This document shows, piece by piece, positions 49,605-56,055 of a stretch of 64,000 nt of DNA. Origin of the DNA: Halomonas sp. KG2 (GTDB taxonomy: Bacteria > Pseudomonadota > Gammaproteobacteria > Pseudomonadales > Halomonadaceae). Positions within the stretch are counted from its first letter, which is position 1. Every line of letters starts with the position of its first letter. The translations under genes were made by a program, and so were the position numbers. The stretch lies in assembly GCA_030440445.1 (NCBI GenBank), contig CP098528.1:1302001-1366000 (forward strand), in the 5' to 3' direction. The notes under the pieces are model-generated. The model was not told the DNA's origin. It saw only the letters and a list, made by a program, of their open reading frames with translations, and searched no databases.

Positions 49605-49654
49605 AGGGTCGAGAGCTGGAGCGCCAGCCCGGTCGAATCTCTTTTCCCGCTCCA
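49605..49654 (+). pseudogene. tRNA-Gly 3'-half with 17-nt T-loop insertion, copy 2
   Basis: The 50 bases are identical to those of copy 1, including the insert, while the flanks differ. It ends the array. Confidence 0.85.
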
Positions 49655-49845
49655 AGCAAACACTCTCTTTTCATCCTCCTTTATTGCTTGTTTTCCTGTG
49701 TTTTTTGAACATTGTATCGCACATCAATTGGCGATATTTTCGCGTGGCCGTCTTTCGGGCGACTTGAAAAAACATACGGATGCCCCGATATCCTCTCGTC
49801 TAACTTGTTTTTCTTGTGCTCCCCATTTGCTGACAGGACATATTC

Positions 49846-50808
49846 ATGGCCGAACCGGCATTGTCTATCCGTGGCCTCACAAAAGTGTATGGCAACGGCT
49901 TTCAAGCGTTAAAAGGTATTGATTTGGACGTCCAGCAGGGCGATTTTTTTGCTTTGTTAGGGCCTAACGGAGCGGGTAAGTCGACCACCCTGGGGGTGGT
50001 CTGCTCGCTGGTGCAGAAATCCGCCGGTAAGGTGTCGATTTTTGGTATCGACATCGATAAAGACTTCGCGAAAGCGAAATACCAGCTTGGAGTGGTGCCC
50101 CAGGAGTTCAATTTCAACCAGTTTGAAAAGGTCATTGATATCATTTTGGCCCAGGCGGGGTATTACGGAATGACCCGTAATGAGGCGTTGCCCCGTGCTA
50201 AGCAACTGCTCACTGACCTTGGGCTATGGGACAAGCGTAACGGCAGTGCGCGTATGCTTTCGGGCGGTATGAAGCGTCGTTTGATGATTGCCCGTGCGCT
50301 GATGCATCGTCCAAAGCTACTGATTCTTGATGAGCCAACAGCGGGTGTCGACATTGAGCTGCGCCGCAGTATGTGGGAATACATGCGGCGTATTAACCGC
50401 GATGAGGGCACTACCATTATTCTCACGACACACTATCTCGAAGAGGCCGAGAGCCTATGCCGCAATATCGCCATTATCAATCAAGGCGAAATCGTGCGTA
50501 ACACCAGTGTGCGTGAACTGTTGACCGAGCTGAACACTGAAACCTTCCTGCTCGACTTGTCCGCCCCGGTTGAGCAAGCGCCCGTCGTTGAAGGGTTTGA
50601 AATTCAGCAAATCGAGCCTTCCCAACTGGCGTTAGTGATTCATCGTGGTCAGCAGCTTAACGACGTGTTCAGTGCCTTAAGCGAACAGGGGCTAAACGTG
50701 GTTTCCATGCGCAACCGCGCCAACCGCTTAGAGGAGATGTTTGTTTCCATGGTGGAAAGTAGCCAGCAAGCGATTGATCAACGCGAGCAGCAGGAGGCGC
50801 GGGCATGA
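49846..50808 (+). CDS. yadG: ABC-2 type exporter ATP-binding protein (YadG-like)
   Basis: A 320-residue ATPase with Walker A GPNGAGKST, Q-loop VPQEF, signature LSGGMKRR, Walker B LLILDEPTAG and H-loop TTHYLEEAE. The long C-terminal part is usual for the YadG/DrrA type. It energises the membrane partner encoded next, with which it overlaps as ATGA. Substrate unknown. AGGA precedes the ATG. Confidence 0.9.
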   Translation: MAEPALSIRGLTKVYGNGFQALKGIDLDVQQGDFFALLGPNGAGKSTTLGVVCSLVQKSAGKVSIFGIDIDKDFAKAKYQLGVVPQEFNFNQFEKVIDIILAQAGYYGMTRNEALPRAKQLLTDLGLWDKRNGSARMLSGGMKRRLMIARALMHRPKLLILDEPTAGVDIELRRSMWEYMRRINRDEGTTIILTTHYLEEAESLCRNIAIINQGEIVRNTSVRELLTELNTETFLLDLSAPVEQAPVVEGFEIQQIEPSQLALVIHRGQQLNDVFSALSEQGLNVVSMRNRANRLEEMFVSMVESSQQAIDQREQQEARA

Positions 50809-51578
50809 ATGCAACGCAAACCCTCATCGCGCTGTGGACGCTAGTGCTTAAAGAGATCAAGCGCTTTACGCGGATTTGGCCGCAAACCTTGCTGCCGCCA
50901 TCCATTACTATGGCGATGTATTTCATCATCTTCGGTAACTTGATTGGTTCGCGTATTGGCGATATGGACGGCTTCAGCTACATGGACTTCATTGTGCCAG
51001 GGCTGATTATGATGTCGGTAATCACCAACAGCTACTCCAACGTGGCCTCTAGCTTCTTTTCCAATAAGTTTCAGCGCTCTATTGAAGAGATGATGGTCTC
51101 TCCCATGCCCAACTGGGTGATCTTATCCGGCTTTATTTTGGGGGGGATGGCGCGCGGCTTGGGGGTGGGGTTAATTGTCACGCTGGTATCGCTGTTCTTT
51201 ACCCGCTTAACCGTCGAGCATCCACTGCTTACGGTGCTGGTCGTTGTGCTGACTTCGGCGCTGTTCTCTATCGGTGGTTTTATTAACGCGCTGCTGGCCA
51301 ATAAATTCGATGATATCTCCATCGTGCCGACGTTTATTCTGACCCCGCTGACGTATTTAGGCGGCGTGTTTTACTTGATTTCGATGCTGCCCGATTTCTG
51401 GCAGGGCGTCTCCATGCTCAACCCAATACTGTATATGGTGAACGTCTTCCGCTACGGCTTTCTAGGCGTTTCTGATATTCCGGTCGTCTGGGCGCTGGCC
51501 GCTATCTTTGCCTTTATCGTTGTGCTGTTTATGGTGGCACTTACCATGCTAGAGCGCGGCAAAGGCATTCGCAGTTAA
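50805..51578 (+). CDS. yadH: ABC-2 type exporter permease (YadH-like)
   Basis: A 257-residue permease with about six membrane spans and the ABC-2 signature region around residues 200-235 (SMLNPILYMVNVFRYGFLG). It forms the channel for the preceding ATPase. The YadGH pair is conserved across proteobacteria without an agreed substrate. Confidence 0.9.
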   Translation: MNATQTLIALWTLVLKEIKRFTRIWPQTLLPPSITMAMYFIIFGNLIGSRIGDMDGFSYMDFIVPGLIMMSVITNSYSNVASSFFSNKFQRSIEEMMVSPMPNWVILSGFILGGMARGLGVGLIVTLVSLFFTRLTVEHPLLTVLVVVLTSALFSIGGFINALLANKFDDISIVPTFILTPLTYLGGVFYLISMLPDFWQGVSMLNPILYMVNVFRYGFLGVSDIPVVWALAAIFAFIVVLFMVALTMLERGKGIRS

Positions 51579-51632
51579 ACGTGTGATAACGCCCAGTAGA
51601 AAGCACGCTACTAATCAAGAGAGCAACCAGTC

Positions 51633-52466
51633 ATGGCACACCGCCCCGATACCTTAGAACACGCGCCCTTAGGGCGCGATTCCGCCTACCCAGAGCATTA
51701 TGACGCTGGGCTGTTGTATCCTATTCCCCGTGCTGCTAACCGTGCCCCATTGGGCATTGAAGACAATAAGCTGCCGTTTGTTGGGGAAGATGAGTGGCAC
51801 GCGTTTGAAGTTTCCTGGTTGAATAACCGTGGTAAACCCATTGTGGCGGTTGCCCGTTTCCGCCTGCCTGCGGATTCACCGAACCTGATTGAGTCTAAAT
51901 CCTGGAAGCTCTATCTCAATAGCCTAAATCAAACGCGCTTTGAAAGCCGAGACGCGGTGCAATGTGTGCTTGTGCGCGACCTAGCCGCCGCGGCGGGTGC
52001 CTCTGTGAGCGTAGAGCTATTAGGTGTAGACGACGCTGAGCTTACCCCCCGGCGCCTGCCGGGCGAATGTCTGGATGACCTGGATATCGACATCAGCGAT
52101 TACACGCCCAGTGCAGCGCATTTGGCAGTCAGCGAAGAGATCGTCGAAGAGACACTGCATTCCCATCTACTTAAATCTAACTGCCCTGTGACTGGCCAGC
52201 CTGATTGGGGCAGTGTATTAGTTCGCTACAAAGGCCCTAAAATCGACCGTGAAGGGCTGCTACGCTACCTAATCGGTTATCGTCAGCACCAGGACTTCCA
52301 CGAGCACTGTGTCGAGCATATTTTTACTGACCTGATGCAACTGGCTAAGCCTGAAGAGCTACTGGTGTTGGCCCGTTATGTACGCCGTGGCGGGCTTGAT
52401 ATCAGCCCATGGCGAGCAACTCCTGGGTTAACGCCGCCCAGCCCATTGCGCCTAGCAAGGCAGTAA
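51633..52466 (+). CDS. queF: NADPH-dependent preQ0 reductase QueF, type II
   Basis: A 277-residue tunnelling-fold enzyme reducing the nitrile of 7-cyano-7-deazaguanine to preQ1 in queuosine synthesis. The active Cys184 and Asp191 lie in NCPVTGQPDWG, and the QueF motif ESKSWKLYLNSLNQT is at residues 87-101 in the N-terminal half, which marks the bimodular type II form. tRNA-Glu, whose family is not a queuosine target, is nearby only by chance. Confidence 0.95.
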   Translation: MAHRPDTLEHAPLGRDSAYPEHYDAGLLYPIPRAANRAPLGIEDNKLPFVGEDEWHAFEVSWLNNRGKPIVAVARFRLPADSPNLIESKSWKLYLNSLNQTRFESRDAVQCVLVRDLAAAAGASVSVELLGVDDAELTPRRLPGECLDDLDIDISDYTPSAAHLAVSEEIVEETLHSHLLKSNCPVTGQPDWGSVLVRYKGPKIDREGLLRYLIGYRQHQDFHEHCVEHIFTDLMQLAKPEELLVLARYVRRGGLDISPWRATPGLTPPSPLRLARQ

Positions 52467-52513
52467 CAACGGCGCTAATCTAGCGCTCAACGATCAATAA
52501 AAGGGGAGTCATC

Positions 52514-53074
52514 ATGGACGCACTCACGCTGCTTCACGAACGTAGCTCTATGGGGAAACTCACCGAGCCTGCGCCCAGTGCCGACCAGCTCAGCGCTATC
52601 TACCAAGCCGCGCTGCGCGCCCCAGACCATAAAGAGCTGCGCCCCTGGCGGTTTATCGAATTTATCGGTGAAGGGCGCGAGCGCCTGGGTGAGCTGTTTG
52701 CAGAAGCGGAATTTCAAGAAGACCCCAGTGCCAGTGATGACACGTTAAATTCCGCGCGTAAAAAACCGCTGCGTGCGCCGATGATCATTGCTGTGATTGC
52801 CAAGGTCACCCCAGATATTCCGGGTGTGCCGAAAATGGAGCAGGTGATTTCCGCCGGCTGCGCCGCCCACGGCATTCTGCTGGCTGCCCACGCGCAAGGG
52901 TTAGGTGCCATGTGGCGCAGCGGTAAGTACGCCTTTGACCCCGTGGTGCGTAAAGGTCTATCGCTAGACGAAAATGACGAAGTGGTCGCGTTTATCTATC
53001 TGGGTAGCCTGGCCGGTCGCCATAAACCGCTACCTCAGCACAATGTGGACGACTTTGTAGAGCGTTGGGATTAA
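52514..53074 (+). CDS. Nitroreductase family protein (YdjA-like)
   Basis: A 186-residue FMN-dependent oxidoreductase of the short YdjA group. The N-terminal pattern RSSMGKLTEPAPS and RAPDHKELRPWRF corresponds to the FMN phosphate and ring contacts, and GLGAMWRSG to the second site. AGGGGAG precedes the ATG. Physiological substrate unknown. Confidence 0.88.
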   Translation: MDALTLLHERSSMGKLTEPAPSADQLSAIYQAALRAPDHKELRPWRFIEFIGEGRERLGELFAEAEFQEDPSASDDTLNSARKKPLRAPMIIAVIAKVTPDIPGVPKMEQVISAGCAAHGILLAAHAQGLGAMWRSGKYAFDPVVRKGLSLDENDEVVAFIYLGSLAGRHKPLPQHNVDDFVERWD

Positions 53075-53079
53075 CGGTA

Positions 53080-53598
53080 ATGAGCCAGCCACGTCAACCA
53101 GGAGTGCCTTACCCGCGTTTGCCACTCCCTGAAACCCAGGAAGACCTTGCCGCCTTTCAGCGGTGGCTAGGGGAAGCAATTCCCATGGTGGGCACGCTGG
53201 GGATTCAGAGCATGTCCCAAAGCACCGACCGAGAGGGCGGGGCATTGATGTGGCAGCTAGCGCTTAGCCCCAACCTAAACGACAAAGGCACAGGCTTCGG
53301 TGGCGCGCTAACGGCGCAAACCACGCTGCAGGGCTGGTGTTGGGTAACGCTATGGCTGCGTGCCCAAGGGCGGGCGCAGGATGTTGTAGTGGCCGAAGCC
53401 AGCCAACGCTTTCTTGCGCCAGTCACTAGCGACTACCGTATCATTTGCACCCCCAGCGACTCCCAAGGCCCAGAACAACTAGCGGAAAAGCTTAACGCGC
53501 GGGGCAGGGGCAGCATTGCACTCACCCAGCAGCTCTACTGTGGCGACACGCTCTGCCTGGAAGCCAGCGGGCGCTACGCTGTGCTGCCTGTTGCTTAA
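53080..53598 (+). CDS. Hotdog-fold thioesterase-like protein (YiiD C-terminal type)
   Basis: About 172 residues with the hotdog pattern of the YiiD C-terminal domain: NDKGTGFGGALTAQTTLQGW corresponds to the central helix, followed by strands DVVVAEASQRFLAPVT. Acyl-CoA hydrolysis is a guess from fold. The ATG at 53080 lies six bases after the nitroreductase stop; a TTG at 53065 would overlap it. Probably cotranscribed with the nitroreductase. Confidence 0.75.
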   Translation: MSQPRQPGVPYPRLPLPETQEDLAAFQRWLGEAIPMVGTLGIQSMSQSTDREGGALMWQLALSPNLNDKGTGFGGALTAQTTLQGWCWVTLWLRAQGRAQDVVVAEASQRFLAPVTSDYRIICTPSDSQGPEQLAEKLNARGRGSIALTQQLYCGDTLCLEASGRYAVLPVA

Positions 53599-53611
53599 AT
53601 CTTTAAAAGGC

Positions 53612-53640
53612 TTGCTATTTTAGGTCTTAGACCATAGAAT
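53612..53640 (+). promoter_or_regulatory. Promoter of tRNA-Ser
   Basis: TTGCTA as -35, 17 bases, then TAGAAT as -10, about 50 bases before the tRNA. Confidence 0.65.
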
Positions 53641-53691
53641 ATGCGCCGTTCTGTTGGGAAAGGCAACGCCTTAACAACCGAGCAAAAAAGT

Positions 53692-53779
53692 GGAGAGGTG
53701 TCCGAGTGGTCGAAGGAGCACGCCTGGAAAGTGTGTAAGTCGAAAGGCTTCGAGGGTTCGAATCCCTCCCTCTCCGCCA
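53692..53779 (+). tRNA. tRNA-Ser(GGA)
   Basis: An 88-base class II tRNA with a long variable arm (TAAGTCGAAAGGCTTCG segment), encoded CCA and anticodon GGA at 53726-53728. Confidence 0.97.
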
Positions 53780-53789
53780 CAGAATATAG

Positions 53790-53821
53790 AAAAAGCCCGC
53801 TGAGCAATCAGCGGGCTTTTT
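53790..53821. terminator. Terminator after tRNA-Ser
   Basis: A 9-bp stem (AGCCCGCTGA / TCAGCGGGCT) with a 4-base loop and AAAA/TTTTT flanks; works on both strands. Confidence 0.93.
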
Positions 53822-53867
53822 CGTGCCTGCCATTTAAGTTATCCACATGCAGTTTGCGGTACGTTAG

Positions 53868-53963
53868 TGTAAGCGCGTGGCGTATTTGGCACAGGTTAGC
53901 GGGATAATTGGCACAGCGATACATGGAACCCCCAAGCAAATTTTAGCGGGATAATTGGCACTG
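53868..53963. repeat. Three 22-bp direct repeats at the prophage edge
   Basis: Units at 53873-53894, 53895-53916 and 53942-53963. Units 2 and 3 share 19 exact bases (TTAGCGGGATAATTGGCAC); unit 1 matches unit 2 at 15 of 22, including the last nine. Units 1 and 2 abut; unit 3 is offset by 47 bases. A TG dinucleotide at 53868, five bases outside unit 1, would be the phage terminus if this is a Mu-type end. Confidence 0.7.
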
Positions 53964-53971
53964 ACTAAGCG

Positions 53972-54406
53972 TTAGCAAGGCAGGTCATGATATGTATGCT
54001 CTGTGGCAACTCTGCAGCGAGGACAATGGTAGTACTGGGGATCTTTATTCAAAGGGGTCAGTCTACCCTCCTGTGAACATAACTGGCATATTGCATGCTT
54101 CGGGTTATCTTCAGTCACATACTCGTCTTTGAGTTCTAATACAAACCCACCTTGCTGCGTTTCTTTCAATCGATACTGATTGAAGCGTTCTTCCTTGCTT
54201 ATCTGTTCTCTTAGCTCCCGGTTTTCATCGATCAACTGTTGATACTGCTGCTGCATCTCAAATAAACCAAACTGGGCAGCAGTGAGTTGATCCATTATCT
54301 TGCTGATCGCTGTATCGACACGCACTTTATCGTCAACGTCTTTAGCGGCCCGAGCAAGCTCATACGCAGTTTTGAGGCCTGAGCCTATTGCTAGGATATC
54401 AACCAT
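53972..54406 (-). CDS. Prophage coiled-coil zinc-ribbon protein, unknown function
   Basis: A 144-residue protein. A predicted helical, coiled-coil stretch (about residues 30-75, many Gln/Glu/Leu) leads to a C-terminal zinc ribbon with two CxxC pairs (Cys107/110 and Cys128/131). No signal peptide. AGGA precedes the ATG. It is the outermost gene of the prophage, just after dam. Roles in nucleic-acid binding or modification are possible, not shown. Confidence 0.75.
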   Translation of the reverse strand: MVDILAIGSGLKTAYELARAAKDVDDKVRVDTAISKIMDQLTAAQFGLFEMQQQYQQLIDENRELREQISKEERFNQYRLKETQQGGFVLELKDEYVTEDNPKHAICQLCSQEGRLTPLNKDPQYYHCPRCRVATEHTYHDLPC

Positions 54407-54439
54407 TTCTGTGTCCTGTGGTAGTGACTACTAAGTCGC

Positions 54440-55231
54440 TTAAAACAGCCCCGCTGGCTCTGCGTTCACATCCCAACTGAAGATCAGTACTTCTTTAGCG
54501 TCTGAGCCTTTGCCGCCGCCGACGGTGTAGCGTATGTCGGTGGTTTCGATGTGGTAGTTCGCGAAGATCCGGCGGATGTCTGGGTGGTCGTTGAGGCTGA
54601 TGATGGCCTTGCCTTTGAGCTTGGCCAGCATGCTCGCCATTTCCTCATACTGCTCTATGCCAAAGGGTACCCCATATCCTTCTGTCTGCCAGTAGGGTGG
54701 GTCCATATAGAACAGCGTGTGGGGTCGATCATATCGTTCAATGCATGCTTGCCAGCTTAAGTGCTCTATAAAGGTACTGGCCAACCGTAAGTGAGCTGCT
54801 GAAAGCGACTCTTCCAAGCGCAGTAGGTTTAGCCCTGGAGGTGTGGTGGTAGCAGTACCAAACGTCTGGCCTTCGATGCGGGCACCGAAGGCATTCTGCT
54901 GTAGATAATAGAAGCGCGCTGCTCGCTGGATATCAGTGAGCGTTTCAGGCCGTGTCATCTTCAGCCACTCGAACACTTGGCGGCTGGAGAGCGCCCACTT
55001 GAACTGCCTAACGAACTCTTCAAGGTGGTTTTGTACGACGCGGTATAAGTTCACTAGGTCGCCGTTGACGTCGTTAAGTACTTCAACCTCGGCAGGTGAG
55101 GGACGCAGGAAGAACAGTGCTGCCCCTCCTGCGAAGGGCTCTACGTAGCACTGGTGTGGTGGCATTAGCGGGAAGATACGATCAGCGAGACGGCGCTTGC
55201 CGCCCATCCAGGGGATTATTGGGGTAGCCAC
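54440..55231 (-). CDS. dam: D12-class N6-adenine DNA methyltransferase (Dam-like)
   Basis: A 263-residue methylase of the alpha (D12) class. The N-terminal WMGGKRRL segment, SAM motif FAGGAAL (33-39), NDVN (53-56) and catalytic DPPY (177-180) are in the order of this class. Its target is not known; GATC is common for the family. The start is GTG at 55231 with AAAGGAG seven bases away, and both lie inside a hairpin. The 5' end overlaps com by 50 bases. It probably protects phage DNA from restriction. Confidence 0.93.
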   Translation of the reverse strand: MATPIIPWMGGKRRLADRIFPLMPPHQCYVEPFAGGAALFFLRPSPAEVEVLNDVNGDLVNLYRVVQNHLEEFVRQFKWALSSRQVFEWLKMTRPETLTDIQRAARFYYLQQNAFGARIEGQTFGTATTTPPGLNLLRLEESLSAAHLRLASTFIEHLSWQACIERYDRPHTLFYMDPPYWQTEGYGVPFGIEQYEEMASMLAKLKGKAIISLNDHPDIRRIFANYHIETTDIRYTVGGGKGSDAKEVLIFSWDVNAEPAGLF

Positions 55232-55379
55232 GAGGCATCTCCTTTGATGGTTTGGAGCTCGTGGCTCTCTGTTGGTTTAAGTGCCTACAACGTGGGCACT
55301 TTATTTCAATGAACTGATAGTCGCTGACATTCGCCAGCTTGCGTTTGCACCGAGTGCAACGGATTTCGATTAACACCAT
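55182..55379 (-). CDS. com: Com family translational regulator
   Basis: A 65-residue zinc-finger protein with two CxxC pairs (Cys8/Cys11 and Cys28/Cys31) and a basic, unstructured tail, matching Mu Com. In Mu, Com binds mom mRNA near its start and melts a hairpin so that mom is translated. Here the overlapping downstream gene is a D12 adenine methylase instead of mom. GAAGG precedes the ATG. Confidence 0.88.
   Translation of the reverse strand: MVLIEIRCTRCKRKLANVSDYQFIEIKCPRCRHLNQQRATSSKPSKEMPRGYPNNPLDGRQAPSR
55226..55266 (-). promoter_or_regulatory. Hairpin sequestering the dam start, probable Com operator
   Basis: On the minus-strand transcript, AGCCACGAG (55266-55258) is the exact complement of CTCGTGGCT (55234-55226), which contains the GTG start of dam. 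Just inside, CTCC (55257-55254) can pair with GGAG (55242-55239) of the Shine-Dalgarno. Both initiation signals would be hidden until the stem is opened. Confidence 0.8.
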
Positions 55380-55592
55380 GTCAAGCCTTCTAACGTTCTA
55401 ACGTTTGGCTTAGACTGCCTGTGCCTCGCGAGGCAGGGGAGTCTTGGCCGACTTGCAGATGTGCTGCTTGTTGGTGGCCTCCCTCGGTGTTGCTGCACCT
55501 TGGGTGGTCACTCCTCTCACTAATAACAATCAACTGCCTAGCGTTCTTAAGACCAACTTGTTAATGCCAGGCCAATCTTAAAAGGGTGGATA

Positions 55593-55994
55593 ATGGATAG
55601 CCAAAAATTAGAAATTAATATTCCCGAGGGCCTGTTTAGTAGCGAGGATTTTGAAATTATCCAGGCTAGCCAGCAGCCCAAGGTCCAAAATTTTGACTCC
55701 TCAGGAAACCATATTAACCCAGAGGATTACGAGGGCGGTGGAGACATCCCCCAATTGACGGTCAATATAATTTTGAACTTCAATATCGAGACCGTCGTGG
55801 TAATCGCTGCCATAATTTATGGCTTGAAAAGCAAGCATTCCGAAAGGCTAAAAAGAAAGAAAAAGGATCTAATGCTACTAACAAAAACTGGAAAAAAACC
55901 ATTAGAAAACATGTCTCAAAAAGAAATTGAGCAGATACTAGAGACTGATAAAACCGTCTCCATCATAGAATGCGATGATGAGGACAAAAAATAG
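55593..55994 (+). CDS. Plus-strand prophage cargo gene, single-span membrane protein
   Basis: A 133-residue protein, acidic N-terminal half, one hydrophobic span (about 63-79), then a very basic stretch (KHSERLKRKKK) and an acidic tail. The basic side predicts a cytoplasmic C terminus. GGGTGG precedes the ATG. It is A/T-richer than its neighbours and runs against the tail operon, with its own hairpin after it, which is the pattern of a phage moron. No family recognised. Confidence 0.65.
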   Translation: MDSQKLEINIPEGLFSSEDFEIIQASQQPKVQNFDSSGNHINPEDYEGGGDIPQLTVNIILNFNIETVVVIAAIIYGLKSKHSERLKRKKKDLMLLTKTGKKPLENMSQKEIEQILETDKTVSIIECDDEDKK

Positions 55995-56006
55995 CAATCA
56001 TTGTCC

Positions 56007-56032
56007 CGATGCCCAGCGAAGGCGTGGGCATC
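56007..56032. terminator. Hairpin between moron and fiber gene
   Basis: A 9-bp stem (CGATGCCCA / TGGGCATCG) with 8-base interior, between convergent genes. The T tract is weak (TCTCTCTTG). Confidence 0.6.
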
Positions 56033-56055
56033 GTCTCTCTTGCAAAGCACTTGAT

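Noticed and set aside
49158..49655. Minus-strand frames of 60-80 residues through the tRNA array
   Set aside because: They are translations of tRNA genes, repeated because the tRNAs are repeated, with no ribosome sites.
53896..53961. Solo IS21-type terminal repeats
   Set aside because: IS21 ends also carry direct repeats of this size, but no istA/istB remnant is seen and the repeats sit exactly at the phage boundary. Kept only as an alternative.
53692..53971. tRNA-Ser as the prophage attachment site
   Set aside because: The tRNA is intact and adjacent, but no integrase is visible and the 22-bp repeats with com-dam at the end fit a Mu-type end better. A far-end duplicate of the tRNA 3' end would reopen it.
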